From Paenirhizobium cremeum (lineage in GTDB: Bacteria > Pseudomonadota > Alphaproteobacteria > Rhizobiales > Rhizobiaceae), in assembly GCF_022884085.1 (NCBI RefSeq), contig NZ_JAGGCS010000006.1, positions 225,531 through 289,530 of the forward strand: 64,000 nucleotides of DNA, given 5' to 3'. This document shows positions 25,358 through 34,864 of this stretch, in pieces. Made by a program: the position numbers and the translations under genes. Each line of letters opens with the position of its first letter. Positions within the stretch are counted from its first letter, which is position 1. The notes below the pieces were generated by a model. It made no database searches, was not told the origin of the DNA, and was given only the letters and a program-made list of their open reading frames with translations.

Positions 25358-27073
25358 TTACTTGGCGGCCGAACTGTCGCGGAGCTCGCGCCGCAGGATC
25401 TTGCCGACGTTGGATTTGGGTAATTCCGCGCGAAATTCGATGTAACGCGGGCGCTTGTAATTGGTGAGGTTTTCGGCGCAATGGGTCTTGAGCTCGGCCT
25501 CGGTCAGCGCCGGGTCCTTCTTCACGACGAAAAGCTTGACCGCCTCGCCGGAATGTTCGTCGGGAACGCCGATTGCCGCGCATTCCAGGACACCCGGATG
25601 CATGGCCGCAACTTCCTCGATCTCGTTCGGATAGACATTGAAACCGGACACCAGGATCATGTCCTTCTTGCGGTCTACGATCTTCACGTAGCCTCGCTCG
25701 TCCATCATGCCCATGTCGCCGGACCTGAAGAAGCCATCCGGGGTCATCACCTTGGCGGTTTCGTCGGGGCGCTGCCAGTAGCCGGCCATGACCTGCGGCC
25801 CGCGGATGCAGATCTCGCCGGTCTCGCCGATCGGCAGCGTATTCCCGTCCTCGTCTCGGATCTCGATATCGGTCGAAGGTAGAGGCAGGCCGATCATACC
25901 GGAAAACTCGTTGCTATCGAGTCGGTTCACGGTTGCGACAGGCGATGTTTCCGAAAGACCGTAGCCCTCGGTGATCGGGCAGCCGGTCATCTGGAACCAG
26001 CGTTCGGCGACGGGCCGCTGTACCGCCATGCCGCCGCCAAGCACCAGAAGCAGGGACGAGAAATCAAGCGATTTGAAGTCCGGGTTGTTCATCAGCGCAT
26101 TGAACAGGGTGTTCAGACCGGGAAAGATATGGGCCTTGTGCTGCTGAAGTTCCTTGACGAAGGCGGGAATATCGCGCGGATTGGCGATCAGAACATTGTG
26201 GCTGCCTGTCGCGACCCCCATCAGCGAATTCACCGTCAGCGCGAAGATATGGTAGAGCGGCAGCGCGCAGATGAAGGTCATTACCTCCGGCCGGCCCTTG
26301 CTGTTGAACGCCGCCTCGAGCCACAGTGCGATCTGCGCCTTGTTGGCCAGCAGGTTGGAATGGGTGAGCGTCGCGCCCTTGGAAACACCCGTCGTGCCTC
26401 CGGTATATTGCAGGAAGGCGATGTCATCGCCCGCGACATCGGATGGCTTCAGCGTCTGGCGTGCGCCTTCCGCCAACACGCGATTGAAGCTCTTGTGCCC
26501 GGGAATGGACCAGGCGGGCACGAGTTTCTTGACCTTGCGCACCACGAAATTGACGATGTGGCCCTTGAGGCCCAGCATATCGCCCATGGTGGCCACCACC
26601 ACATGCCGGATCGGAGTATGGGCGATCACCTGCTGGACAGTCCGGGCGAAGTTTTCAAGGACGAAGATGACCTTGGCGCCGCTGTCCTTCAACTGGTGTT
26701 CCAGTTCACGCGGCGTATAGAGCGGATTGACGTTGACCACGGTGAAGCCGGCTCGCAGTATGCCGTAGACCGTCACGGGATTTTGCAGGATGTTGGGCGT
26801 CATCACCGCTACACGGTCACCCTTCTGCAAGCCCTGCGCCTGCAGCCAAGCCCCGATCTTGCGCGACTGTGCTTCCAGTTCGCGATAAGTCATGCCGCGT
26901 CCCATGCTGGAAAAGGCGAGACGATCCGCATATCTGGCGCAACTGCTCTCGAAAAGCGCGCCGAGCGAGGCATGTTCCGGGGGAGGAACTTCCGCCGGCA
27001 CCGTAGACGGATAAGATGAAAGCCAGATTTTTTCCGCTGCCCGGCCGCTATGGCGGCTCGCGAGATCAGACAT
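25358..27073 (-). CDS. fadD: Long-chain fatty-acid-CoA ligase
   Basis: A 571-residue acyl-adenylate-forming enzyme that activates long-chain fatty acids to acyl-CoA for beta-oxidation. Motifs are the P-loop YTGGTTGVSKGATLTH, GYGLSETSP, the hinge region RSGDMGMMDERGYVKIVDR and DRKKDMILVSGFNVYP. The ATG at 27073 has GGGAGG upstream. The promoter overlaps a LiuR-like operator, consistent with control by acyl-CoA metabolism. Confidence 0.93.
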   Translation of the reverse strand: MSDLASRHSGRAAEKIWLSSYPSTVPAEVPPPEHASLGALFESSCARYADRLAFSSMGRGMTYRELEAQSRKIGAWLQAQGLQKGDRVAVMTPNILQNPVTVYGILRAGFTVVNVNPLYTPRELEHQLKDSGAKVIFVLENFARTVQQVIAHTPIRHVVVATMGDMLGLKGHIVNFVVRKVKKLVPAWSIPGHKSFNRVLAEGARQTLKPSDVAGDDIAFLQYTGGTTGVSKGATLTHSNLLANKAQIALWLEAAFNSKGRPEVMTFICALPLYHIFALTVNSLMGVATGSHNVLIANPRDIPAFVKELQQHKAHIFPGLNTLFNALMNNPDFKSLDFSSLLLVLGGGMAVQRPVAERWFQMTGCPITEGYGLSETSPVATVNRLDSNEFSGMIGLPLPSTDIEIRDEDGNTLPIGETGEICIRGPQVMAGYWQRPDETAKVMTPDGFFRSGDMGMMDERGYVKIVDRKKDMILVSGFNVYPNEIEEVAAMHPGVLECAAIGVPDEHSGEAVKLFVVKKDPALTEAELKTHCAENLTNYKRPRYIEFRAELPKSNVGKILRRELRDSSAAK

Positions 27074-27199
27074 GTTTACCTCCCGGTCAAAGTTTCCTTC
27101 ATGCCCGCCCTCCCGTGGCCGGCATGCCCCCTCCTCGACGCGCAAACCGAGCTTATGCCTTTGGTAAGCCGGTTCAAGCCCTCTTAGCTCTATATAACC

Positions 27200-27215
27200 T
27201 TAACGTAAGCGTCAA
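27200..27215 (-). promoter_or_regulatory. LiuR-like operator overlapping the fadD promoter
   Basis: Read on the minus strand the site is TTGACGCTTACGTTAA. Its TTGACG can serve as a -35 box with a TATATA/TATAGA -10 just downstream, so a bound repressor would block transcription. It shares 13 of 16 bases with the site before the nitronate monooxygenase gene. The remaining bases of the 310-bp gap 27074-27383 show nothing else clear. Confidence 0.5.
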
Positions 27216-27383
27216 TAAATCTCGTGCTCTTCGTCTTTGCCTTGGTCGCGGCTTTTCAATGTATTTCCAATGGCTCGAGCCGCTGCCGGCGAGAACCAGG
27301 TGTGTTTTGCGCGGGTGTTCAAGGAACACCGGAGCCGCTGGGGCGTTGCCCCTGACGTATCGAAGAGAAAAAGGAGGTGCATC

Positions 27384-27776
27384 ATGCTGCACGAAAGCGG
27401 ACAAACTTCTGGTCGTGACCCTTATGTGAAGGATACCCCGACCCTGATCGCCAGCGACAAGGTGGAAGGCACGGCTGTCTACGGCGCCGATGGCAAGCGT
27501 ATCGGTTCCATCCAGCGAATCATTCTCGAAAAGCGCGGCGGTCGCGTCGCCTATGCAGTCCTGAGTTTCGGTGGCTTCCTCGGTATCGGGGACGATTACT
27601 ATCCGCTGCCGTGGGAGAAGCTTACCTATGACGAGGAACTCGATGGATATCGGGTTGACCTGACCCGGGAGCAGATCGAGCGTGCACCGCGCTTCCGCAG
27701 CGAAGACCGCGACTGGTATCGCGAAAACGGCCGCTCCGTTTATGATTACTATGGCGTGCCGCCCTATTGGATGTAG
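27384..27776 (+). CDS. PRC-barrel domain protein
   Basis: A 130-residue soluble protein. The PRC-barrel core (about residues 22-95) shows the strand pattern ASDKVEGTAVYGADGKRIG, AYAVLSFGGFLGIGDDYYPLPW. The tail is rich in Arg and Tyr. ATG at 27384 follows a perfect AAGGAGG. PRC barrels occur in RimM and photosynthetic reaction-centre H subunits; single-domain versions are common in rhizobia with no proven role. It is monocistronic, with its own terminator. Confidence 0.85.
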   Translation: MLHESGQTSGRDPYVKDTPTLIASDKVEGTAVYGADGKRIGSIQRIILEKRGGRVAYAVLSFGGFLGIGDDYYPLPWEKLTYDEELDGYRVDLTREQIERAPRFRSEDRDWYRENGRSVYDYYGVPPYWM

Positions 27777-27795
27777 GACTTTCACCCTGAAAAGG

Positions 27796-27819
27796 CCCCG
27801 CTTCGGCGGGGTTTTTTTT
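27796..27819 (+). terminator. Terminator of the PRC-barrel gene
   Basis: The hairpin CCCCGC-TTCG-GCGGGG is followed by eight T residues. It is a textbook intrinsic terminator 20 bp after the stop. Confidence 0.93.
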
Positions 27820-28055
27820 ATGTAAAACGGGAAGGCAAAATCCCTTAAGTGACGGAGCAGGAAAGTAACGGGGGCTTTTGGCAGGATGAGCTTGGTTTAC
27901 GTTTCGCAATGCGGTAAGTGTTAACCGGCAATTAACATTTCTGAGTATCGGTCAGCGGAATGACCGGTTTTCGCGGTCGCTCGCCGGGTCTCCCAAGCCG
28001 GCGGAGGGGTCATGCGAGACTGCCATTCCCCACACAAAATCGAGTGGAGTCTGTT

Positions 28056-29363
28056 GTGCGCATAGCGATTATTGGTACCGGTTATGTCGGCCTCGTTTCG
28101 GGCGTCTGCCTTTCTGATTTCGGTCATGATGTCGTTTGTATCGACAAGGTCGAAGAAAAGATCTCCATGCTCAATAGCGGCAGAGTGCCGATTTTCGAGC
28201 CGGGTCTTGAGGAACTCATCAAGAAGAATGTCGCCGCCGGGCGTCTGAGCTTTACCACGGATCTCGCCGGCCCGGTCGGCGAGGCGGATGTTGTCTTCCT
28301 CGCCGTCGGCACGCCGTCGCGAAAGAGCGACGGTCATGCCGATCTTGCCTATGTCTTTGCCGCCGCCCGGGAGATTGCGCGCGCGGTGAAGGGGTTCACG
28401 GTCGTTGTCACCAAGTCGACGGTTCCCGTCGGTACGGGTGACCAGCTCGAACGAATCATTGCCGAAGAAAATCCGGATGCCGATGTCGCCGTGGTTTCTA
28501 ATCCGGAATTCCTCCGGGAAGGTGCGGCGATCGAGGACTTCATGGCGCCCGACCGCGTGGTCGTCGGCATGAATGACGATCGCGCCAAGACCATCATGGC
28601 CGATGTCTATGCAGCCCTCGATCCGCAGAAGCATCCGGTGCTCTTCACATCGCGTCGTACCGCGGAACTGACGAAATATGCGGCAAATGCCTTCCTCGCC
28701 CTGAAGCTTGCCTACATCAACGAGATCGCCGATCTCTGCGAACAGGTCGGTGCCAATGTGCAGGACGTGTCGAAGGGCATGGGCCTCGACAGCCGCATCG
28801 GCCAGAAGTTTCTCAATGCCGGCCCCGGCTATGGCGGATCGTGCTTCCCGAAGGATACGCTCGCCCTCGTCAAGACCGCGCAGGATCACAACAGCCCGAT
28901 CCGCCTCATCGAGACGATTGTCGGCATCAACGAGACCCGCAAGCGCGCCATGGCCCGCAAGGTTGAACGCGCCCTGGAAGGCGATATTCGCGGCAAGACC
29001 ATCGGCATTCTCGGACTGACCTTCAAGCCGGACACCGATGACATTCGCGAATCGCCGGCTCTGGCGATCGTCCAGGCCCTTCTCGATAAGGGTGCCATCC
29101 TTCAGGCCTACGATCCCGAGGGTATGCCCGCTGCCCGTGGCTTGATGCCGGAAATCAGCTATCGCGACGGTGTCGAAGACGTTGCGAAGGATGCCGATGC
29201 GCTGGTCATCATCACCGAGTGGAAGCACTTCCGCGCGCTCGATTTCGGGAAGCTGAAGTCGTTGATGAAGCAGCCGGTTCTGATCGATCTGCGCAACGTG
29301 TACGTACCGTCCGAGCCACTGAGCCACGGCTTCATCTACGACAGCGTTGGTCGTGCCGATTGA
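28056..29363 (+). CDS. ugd: UDP-glucose 6-dehydrogenase
   Basis: A 435-residue enzyme that oxidises UDP-glucose to UDP-glucuronate for polysaccharide synthesis; rhizobial copies are also called rkpK. It starts with the NAD-binding IAIIGTGYVGLVSG, has the middle-domain motif TKYAANAFLALKLAYINEIA and the catalytic cysteine in GGSCFPKDT, then FKPDTDDIRESPAL. GTG at 28056 is the start because GGAG lies 7-10 bases upstream and the Rossmann strand begins at once. The long opposite-strand frame here is a shadow. Confidence 0.95.
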   Translation: MRIAIIGTGYVGLVSGVCLSDFGHDVVCIDKVEEKISMLNSGRVPIFEPGLEELIKKNVAAGRLSFTTDLAGPVGEADVVFLAVGTPSRKSDGHADLAYVFAAAREIARAVKGFTVVVTKSTVPVGTGDQLERIIAEENPDADVAVVSNPEFLREGAAIEDFMAPDRVVVGMNDDRAKTIMADVYAALDPQKHPVLFTSRRTAELTKYAANAFLALKLAYINEIADLCEQVGANVQDVSKGMGLDSRIGQKFLNAGPGYGGSCFPKDTLALVKTAQDHNSPIRLIETIVGINETRKRAMARKVERALEGDIRGKTIGILGLTFKPDTDDIRESPALAIVQALLDKGAILQAYDPEGMPAARGLMPEISYRDGVEDVAKDADALVIITEWKHFRALDFGKLKSLMKQPVLIDLRNVYVPSEPLSHGFIYDSVGRAD

Positions 29364-29376
29364 CGATGCACGGTCG

Positions 29377-29441
29377 GGGCGCCTGTGTTCCGGCCCGATC
29401 TCCCCGAAACAAGAAGAGCGTCCCACACGGGCGCCCTTTTT
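29377..29441 (+). terminator. Probable terminator of ugd
   Basis: A 12-bp stem (29377-29388 with 29425-29436, one G-U pair) is followed by TTTTT. The loop is large (36 bases), so it is less certain than a compact hairpin. Confidence 0.55.
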
Positions 29442-29540
29442 GTTTGGGGGCACCGGCTCCACGCGGCAGGAACGGACCAGATGAAAACGATCGGACCCAT
29501 GCCGCTCGATTTTCCATCTCTCATTGGTTTTTGAGGAAAC

Positions 29541-29616
29541 TGGTGCCGCTTACGTGACTCGAACACGTGACCCCATCATTACGAATGATGTGCTCTACCG
29601 ACTGAGCTAAAGCGGC
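29541..29616 (-). tRNA. tRNA-Thr (anticodon CGT)
   Basis: The minus strand folds as a complete 76-base tRNA: acceptor GCCGCTT/AAGCGGC, D arm GCTC...GAGC, anticodon stem CATCA/TGATG with loop TTCGTAA, T arm with GTTCGAGTC, and an encoded CCA at 29541-29543. Anticodon CGT reads ACG (Thr). Confidence 0.96.
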
Positions 29617-29751
29617 CCTTGGCAACCGTCGTCTCTGCGGTTGCGATATGTCGGCGCTGATACAGGCATCGCGCCGGAATTTCAAGCGGGGAAATCGGTG
29701 GTGTTGCGGTTTTCCTCCTGATCGCCGCAACACCTCGTCTTAGAGCAGGTC

Positions 29752-30711
29752 TCAAAGCGAAAGGCGTGCGCGGGCCGCCTTGTATTCGTTCTCCAGCCGG
29801 TCGACGACCTTCGCCACGGGATCAATCGCCTTGACGGCGCCGATGCCCTGGCCGCAGCCCCAGATATCCTTCCAGGCCTTGGCGCCGGTGGTCGCCTTGT
29901 CGAAATCCATTTTCGATGGGTCTGCGACCGGAAGGTTGTCCGGATCCATCCCGGCGGCGACGATCGAGGGTTTCAGGTAATTGCCGTGTATGCCGGTGAA
30001 ATAGTTGGAATAGACGATGTCGCTGGCATGGGCCTCCACGATCGCCTGTTTGTAGGCATCGCTGGCGCGGGCCTCCGTGGTGGCGATAAACGGCGAGCCG
30101 ATATAGGCCATGTCCGCGCCCATCGCCTGGGCAGCCAGAATGCCGCCGCCAGTGGCGATCGCGCCTGCCAGCAGCAGGGGGCCGTCGAACCATTCGCGGA
30201 TCTCCTGCACCAGCGCGAAAGGCGACAGCGTACCGGCATGCCCGCCTGCTCCGGCCGCGACTGCGATCAACCCGTCGGCTCCCTTGCGGATTGCCGAATG
30301 GGCGTGACGGTTGTTGATCACGTCATGCAGCACGATACCGCCATAGGAATGCACCGCCGCATTCACTTCCGGCACCGCGCCGAGCGAGGAGATGACGATT
30401 GGCACCTTGTGTTTGACGCAGAGCATAAGGTCGTGTTCCAGCCGCTTGTTGGAGGTGTGCACGATCTGGTTGACTGCGAACGGGGCGGCGGGCCGATCCG
30501 GATTTCGCGCATTATGTGCCGCGAGTTCTTCGGTGATCCGGGCGAGCCATTCGTCGAGTTGGGCCTCGGGCCTTGCATTGAGCGCCGGAAAGGCGCCGAC
30601 GATGCCAGCCTTGCACTGCGCCAGCGTCAGGTCCGGATGGGAAATGATGAAAAGCGGCGAGGCGACCACAGGAAGCCTCAGGTTGTCGGACAGAACTGGC
30701 GGAAGCGCCAT
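29752..30711 (-). CDS. Nitronate monooxygenase (2-nitropropane dioxygenase-like)
   Basis: A 319-residue FMN-dependent TIM-barrel enzyme. It shows the N-terminal LRLPVVASPLFIIS, a catalytic-region His in HDVINNRHAHSAI, the flavin-phosphate loop VAAGAGGHAG and the later ATGGGILAAQAMGADMAYIGS. Class I NMOs oxidise alkyl nitronates such as propionate 3-nitronate. GGGGAGG precedes the ATG. The operator in front suggests co-regulation with fatty-acid or branched-chain amino acid catabolism genes. Confidence 0.9.
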   Translation of the reverse strand: MALPPVLSDNLRLPVVASPLFIISHPDLTLAQCKAGIVGAFPALNARPEAQLDEWLARITEELAAHNARNPDRPAAPFAVNQIVHTSNKRLEHDLMLCVKHKVPIVISSLGAVPEVNAAVHSYGGIVLHDVINNRHAHSAIRKGADGLIAVAAGAGGHAGTLSPFALVQEIREWFDGPLLLAGAIATGGGILAAQAMGADMAYIGSPFIATTEARASDAYKQAIVEAHASDIVYSNYFTGIHGNYLKPSIVAAGMDPDNLPVADPSKMDFDKATTGAKAWKDIWGCGQGIGAVKAIDPVAKVVDRLENEYKAARARLSL

Positions 30712-30732
30712 GGTAACCTCCCCACTATGACG

Positions 30733-30748
30733 TTTACGAAAACGTCAA
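30733..30748 (-). promoter_or_regulatory. LiuR-like operator upstream of the nitronate monooxygenase gene
   Basis: On the minus strand the site reads TTGACGTTTTCGTAAA, matching the fadD-upstream site at 13 of 16 positions. It also lies in a perfect inverted repeat (TGACGTTT-ACGA-AAACGTCA, 30728-30747). The rest of the 309-bp gap 30712-31020 shows nothing I can name. Confidence 0.5.
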
Positions 30749-31020
30749 TTGTCTACCAGAGTCCTGTCTTCGGGAAAAGGGTGTGGATGCCGGTCCGGCA
30801 CGTGAAAGCATCGCAAATAAGGCGGGGTCGGATCGGGCATCTTCATGTTCTTTCGATGCATGTCCTTCCCTTGCCGCCCGCCTTCCGGCCGGCGACTTTC
30901 TGCCAGGTATCGGTGGGAAGCGAAAGGGCGGGGCTTGCGGATCGGATCGGCAGCCGTTACCGAATCGTTAAGAAAACGGGTCTCGGCGGCGTCAATCCGC
31001 CTGAAGGAGCAGTATAGCCA

Positions 31021-32220
31021 GTGAGCGGATTGGAAACGGCCATCAGAAACGCTCTCGAGCGGTCGGATCGCACCAATGCGGAAACCCGTGCCCGCATCTA
31101 TCAGTCGGCGCGTCAGGCGCTCGAAAGCGGATTGCGCAAGCAGAATGTCAACGATCCCGAAACGATAGCCTATCAGCGTCATCGGCTGGAAACGGTCATT
31201 CATGCAATCGAGCTTGAGGAGCGGGCGCGCGTCGACGTTCAGGTTGCGCCGCCTGTGCCCGCGCCTTCAGCCTCTGTCCCCCCGGTCGCGACGCCCCCGG
31301 CGCCGGCTCGGCCGGGATTGCGCGAGGAACCGCGTTTCGCCGACCATCAGGCCGTTGAACGCCATGCGGGCGAACGCCCCGCCGTCGAGCCCTCCTTCGA
31401 TGTGGAATCTCCATCGCGGGAGGCAGATCCTTGGCTGGACGATCCGTCTGACAGAATCGAGCCCGAACCTGAAATCAGGGTGGGAGGGGACGTGTCCGCA
31501 AGGGGGAAAGGCCCCAAGCTCGATATTCGTCCGGAAGCCGTCGTTCGGCGCCGGCCCCGCCGGGGCTTTTATTCGCGGCTCTTCATATCCTGCACGCTTC
31601 TCGCGTCTCTCGGCATGGGTGTCTGGTGGGTCTATACCTCGGGCGTTCTGCTGACTGCGGCCGAGCGGGATACCAGCGTGCCCAATCCTCCGCCGCATGC
31701 GGAAGCCGAAGATTTCGACGCGGCCCAGCCGACCCAGGAGCCGAAGGCGCTCGATGCGCGCAGCGGTTTCTCCGACGACTGGATCGAGGTTTTCGAACCG
31801 AAGCAGATTTCTGCCATCCGTCCGCGTGGCAATGCCCTGGTCGATGTCGTCACCGCCAGTGACGGCACAGCCGTCCGCGTCCTTTCGCGCAGCGGCGATG
31901 CCGATGGCAGCGTGGAGATCACTTTCCCGACGGAGGTGCTGAGGGAAATGGCGGGTCGTACCTCGACCATCGCGCTAACCCTGCAGTCGGCAGATGACAA
32001 GCAGGTGCAGATCTCGGTCTCCTGCGAGTTCGATCGGCTGGGCGATTGCGCCCGCCATCGCTTCACCGCAAATCCTGAAAAGACGGACGCCCTTTTCCGG
32101 GTGTCGTTCGAACGATCGATTGCTCCGGGTACGCCCGGACGTCTCGTGCTGAATGGCGACCTGGCCGGCACCGGGCGCGGCATCAATCTCTACTCCGTGC
32201 GGGTGTTGCCGGGAGAGTGA
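31021..32220 (+). CDS. Conserved hypothetical protein with one transmembrane segment
   Basis: A 399-residue protein not assigned to a named family. Residues 1-70 form a predicted charged helical region (ALERSDRTNAETRARIYQSA). A Pro/Ala/Glu-rich low-complexity stretch follows, then basic residues RRRPRRGFYSR before one membrane helix near 190 (LFISCTLLASLGMGVWWVY). The C-terminal 170 residues look like an extracytoplasmic beta-rich domain with two cysteines (VSCEF, GDCAR) that could form a disulfide. The GTG start has AAGGAG 12-17 bases upstream. It is convergent with ppk2. Confidence 0.75.
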   Translation: MSGLETAIRNALERSDRTNAETRARIYQSARQALESGLRKQNVNDPETIAYQRHRLETVIHAIELEERARVDVQVAPPVPAPSASVPPVATPPAPARPGLREEPRFADHQAVERHAGERPAVEPSFDVESPSREADPWLDDPSDRIEPEPEIRVGGDVSARGKGPKLDIRPEAVVRRRPRRGFYSRLFISCTLLASLGMGVWWVYTSGVLLTAAERDTSVPNPPPHAEAEDFDAAQPTQEPKALDARSGFSDDWIEVFEPKQISAIRPRGNALVDVVTASDGTAVRVLSRSGDADGSVEITFPTEVLREMAGRTSTIALTLQSADDKQVQISVSCEFDRLGDCARHRFTANPEKTDALFRVSFERSIAPGTPGRLVLNGDLAGTGRGINLYSVRVLPGE

Positions 32221-32233
32221 CGCCGCCCGCGGG

Positions 32234-33121
32234 CTATTTCTTCGACAGGAAATCCGGGCCGGAACCGATGATTTTCCGATCGATCTTACCGATCTTTTCC
32301 TCGTCGCGGTCCTCGTAGTCGATCGATAGCAGGATGTGCCGGATAACGTTGAGGCGTGCCCGCCGCTTGTCGTTTGCCTTTACGATTGTCCAGGGCGCAT
32401 ACTCGGTATGGGTTTCCTTCAGCATCCGGTCGCGCTTTTCCGTATAATCGTCCCATTTGTTGAGGGCGGCGATATCCATCGGTGACAATTTCCAGACTTT
32501 GAGCGGATCGTGCCGGCGGTCATGGAAGCGTTCTAGTTGCATCTTTCGGCCGATATCCAGCCAGAACTTGAAGAAATGAATGCCGTCCTGTTCGATCAGT
32601 TTTTCGACGCGGGGCGCCTGTTTCAGGAAATCCTCGTACTGATCCTTGGTGCAGAAGCCCATGACGGGTTCCACGCCGGCGCGGTTGTACCAGGAGCGGT
32701 CAAACAGCACGAATTCTCCGCTTGTCGGGAAATGCGAGACATAGCGCTGGAAATACCACTGTCCGCGCTCGGTCTCGGTCGGCTTGGTGAGCGCGACGAC
32801 CCGGGCGGAGCGGGGATTCATGTAGGAGAGGGTGGCGTGGATGGTGCCGCCCTTGCCCGCGGCATCGCGGCCTTCGAGCAGCGCCATAACCCGTTTGCCG
32901 GTCTTCTGTTGCCAGAATTGCAGCTTCACCAGTTCGACCTGCAGTTTCTCCAGTTCGTCCTCGAACTCTTCCTCGTCCATTTTCTTGTCATAGGGAAAAT
33001 CACCGGAAGCGAGGGATTCGTCGTCGATCCATTTTGGCAGTTTGGGATCGTCGATGTCGAAGATGCGGCTTTCCCCGTCGATGACAAGCGTGACGGCACG
33101 GCTTTCCTGTCCGGTTTCCAT
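32234..33121 (-). CDS. ppk2: Polyphosphate kinase 2
   Basis: A 295-residue P-loop kinase of the PPK2 family, class I length. It transfers phosphate between polyphosphate and nucleoside diphosphates. Visible motifs are Walker [13 protein letters not shown], Walker [14 protein letters not shown], and the lid region [15 protein letters not shown]. The ATG at 33121 has GAGAGGAAAG upstream; the in-frame extension to 33307 lacks homology. It is divergent from phoR, in keeping with phosphate storage genes near the Pho regulon. Confidence 0.93.
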   Translation of the reverse strand: METGQESRAVTLVIDGESRIFDIDDPKLPKWIDDESLASGDFPYDKKMDEEEFEDELEKLQVELVKLQFWQQKTGKRVMALLEGRDAAGKGGTIHATLSYMNPRSARVVALTKPTETERGQWYFQRYVSHFPTSGEFVLFDRSWYNRAGVEPVMGFCTKDQYEDFLKQAPRVEKLIEQDGIHFFKFWLDIGRKMQLERFHDRRHDPLKVWKLSPMDIAALNKWDDYTEKRDRMLKETHTEYAPWTIVKANDKRRARLNVIRHILLSIDYEDRDEEKIGKIDRKIIGSGPDFLSKK

Positions 33122-33350
33122 ATTCTTTCCTCTCCCGGTTCGGCGACGATGCGATCGTAATCCGCCAAAGGGACATATTTGCTGCGTTGTTTCAAGATCT
33201 TGCTGAAATAACACCGCGGGTTCGCCGCTGTCGTGTTCAGTCATGGGGATAACCGGGGGGAATGATGGCGGCCCCCGCATAGATCTGTCATGAATCGGCG
33301 ATATCACGGTTGTTTGATGATCGGCTACGCATCCATCAGGCGAGGTTCTT

Positions 33351-34616
33351 GTGGCAGAAAGTTCATTCGAGTGGCGCAGGCTCCTGCGGCGGATGCGGTC
33401 CGGCTGGGCTTACCTGCTGGCGGCCGTGCTGATTTCCGTCGCCGCCTATCTGTCCGGCGCCGATCCTGTATTTGCCGTCATTCTCCTCGTCCTCGGCGTT
33501 CTGGCCATCCTGGTGCAGAAGGGCGACGAACAGGCTGAGGTTTCCTTCGTCGCCCCGCCAGAACATGTTGCGGACGAGGCGGGGGACGACGAGCCGGTTT
33601 TGCCTGTCATCTTGTCAACGCTCTCCGCATTGGACCTGCCGGTCTTCATCATTGGCAGGGACGGCATGCTGCGAGGGCAGAATTTCGCGGCGGAGAAAGC
33701 CTTCGGAGCCCTCTCCCCAGGGCAGCATATCTCCGCGCGCTGGCGCTCTCCGAGCATTCTCGACATGGTGCGAGAGACGATCGCGACAGACGAGCCGAAC
33801 CAGATCGAACATTCCGAACGGCTTCCCTCCGAACGGGTCTATATTGTTCGGATCGCCCCGGTGCCGCAGTCTGCGGAAAAGGGCGGTGAAGCACTCTTCC
33901 TTCTGTCGTTCAGGGACATTTCGGAGCTGCGCCGGCTGGACCGCATGCGCAGCGACTTTGTCGCCAACGCGAGCCACGAGCTTCGCACGCCGCTCGCTTC
34001 TTTGCGCGGTTTCATCGAAACGATGCAGGGGCCGGCGCGCGGCGATCCGAAGGCGCAGGAGCGGTTTCTGGCAATCATGCTTGAACAGGCCAACCGAATG
34101 AGCCGGTTGGTGGACGATCTTCTCTCGCTTTCCCGGCTGGAGCTGAAAGCCCATCTGGCCCCAGACCAGAAGGTGGATCTGGTGCCGGTGATCGGCCACG
34201 TGCGGGATTCCCTGACCCCTCTGTCCAGGGATCTCGATGTCGAAATCCGCCTGCACTTGCCGGAAGATAGGGTCGAGGTTCTGGGGGATCGCGACGAACT
34301 GGTCCAGGTCTTCGAAAACCTCATTGAAAACGCCTGCAAATACGGGCAGGAGGGGCGTGTCGTCGATGTCTATGTGCGCAATCCGCAAGGTGGTCCGGTC
34401 GAGGTCAGCGTTCTGGATTTCGGCCCCGGCATTCCAGCCGAACATGTTCCGCGATTGACGGAAAGATTCTACCGCGTCAGCGTCGCCGACAGCCGGTCCA
34501 AGAAAGGCACCGGTCTCGGTCTCGCAATCGTCAAGCACATCCTGACACGGCACCGCGCAAGGCTCATCGTCAAGTCGGCCGTTGGCGTGGGTACGGAGTT
34601 CACCGTCCGCTTCTGA
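33351..34616 (+). CDS. phoR: Phosphate regulon sensor histidine kinase
   Basis: A 421-residue membrane kinase. Two N-terminal hydrophobic segments (about 20-60) precede a PAS-like domain ([18 protein letters not shown]), the HisKA box [17 protein letters not shown], and HATPase motifs [17 protein letters not shown] and GTGLGLAIV. This is the standard PhoR layout without a large periplasmic sensor. The start is GTG at 33351. It lies just upstream of pstSCAB-phoU-phoB and should phosphorylate PhoB under phosphate starvation. Confidence 0.93.
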   Translation: MAESSFEWRRLLRRMRSGWAYLLAAVLISVAAYLSGADPVFAVILLVLGVLAILVQKGDEQAEVSFVAPPEHVADEAGDDEPVLPVILSTLSALDLPVFIIGRDGMLRGQNFAAEKAFGALSPGQHISARWRSPSILDMVRETIATDEPNQIEHSERLPSERVYIVRIAPVPQSAEKGGEALFLLSFRDISELRRLDRMRSDFVANASHELRTPLASLRGFIETMQGPARGDPKAQERFLAIMLEQANRMSRLVDDLLSLSRLELKAHLAPDQKVDLVPVIGHVRDSLTPLSRDLDVEIRLHLPEDRVEVLGDRDELVQVFENLIENACKYGQEGRVVDVYVRNPQGGPVEVSVLDFGPGIPAEHVPRLTERFYRVSVADSRSKKGTGLGLAIVKHILTRHRARLIVKSAVGVGTEFTVRF

Positions 34617-34730
34617 AGGCTCGCCGCCGTCCGCCTCGCCCGGTCGGGTGAAATGTTGCAGCGGTTGACACAAAAACCGCGCCAAATGCCCCCGTGCCTT
34701 AAGAAAAGTTTTAAATATCAACAGCTTGAT

Positions 34731-34763
34731 ATGTCATAAATGTTTCATCGAACTGACATAAAA
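34731..34763 (+). promoter_or_regulatory. Pho box (three 11-bp repeats) upstream of pstS
   Basis: Three consecutive 11-mers, ATGTCATAAAT, GTTTCATCGAA and CTGACATAAAA, match the PhoB direct-repeat unit (TGTCA-type core plus AT-rich tail). A possible -10 (TCTAAG) lies at 34780-34785, placing the box in the -35 position as PhoB activation requires. The pstS start is 102 bp downstream. Confidence 0.88.
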
Positions 34764-34864
34764 GGGTGGGTGAACAGGGTCTAAGAAGGGCCTGCCGATC
34801 GCGACGACAATGAATGCCGTTGGCGGTCGCATCGACACACAAGCCCACTGACGGGAGATTTTGT

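Noticed and set aside
27921-29462. Minus-strand 513-codon frame opposite ugd
   Set aside because: Covers the full UDP-glucose dehydrogenase gene in antisense; no motif of its own.
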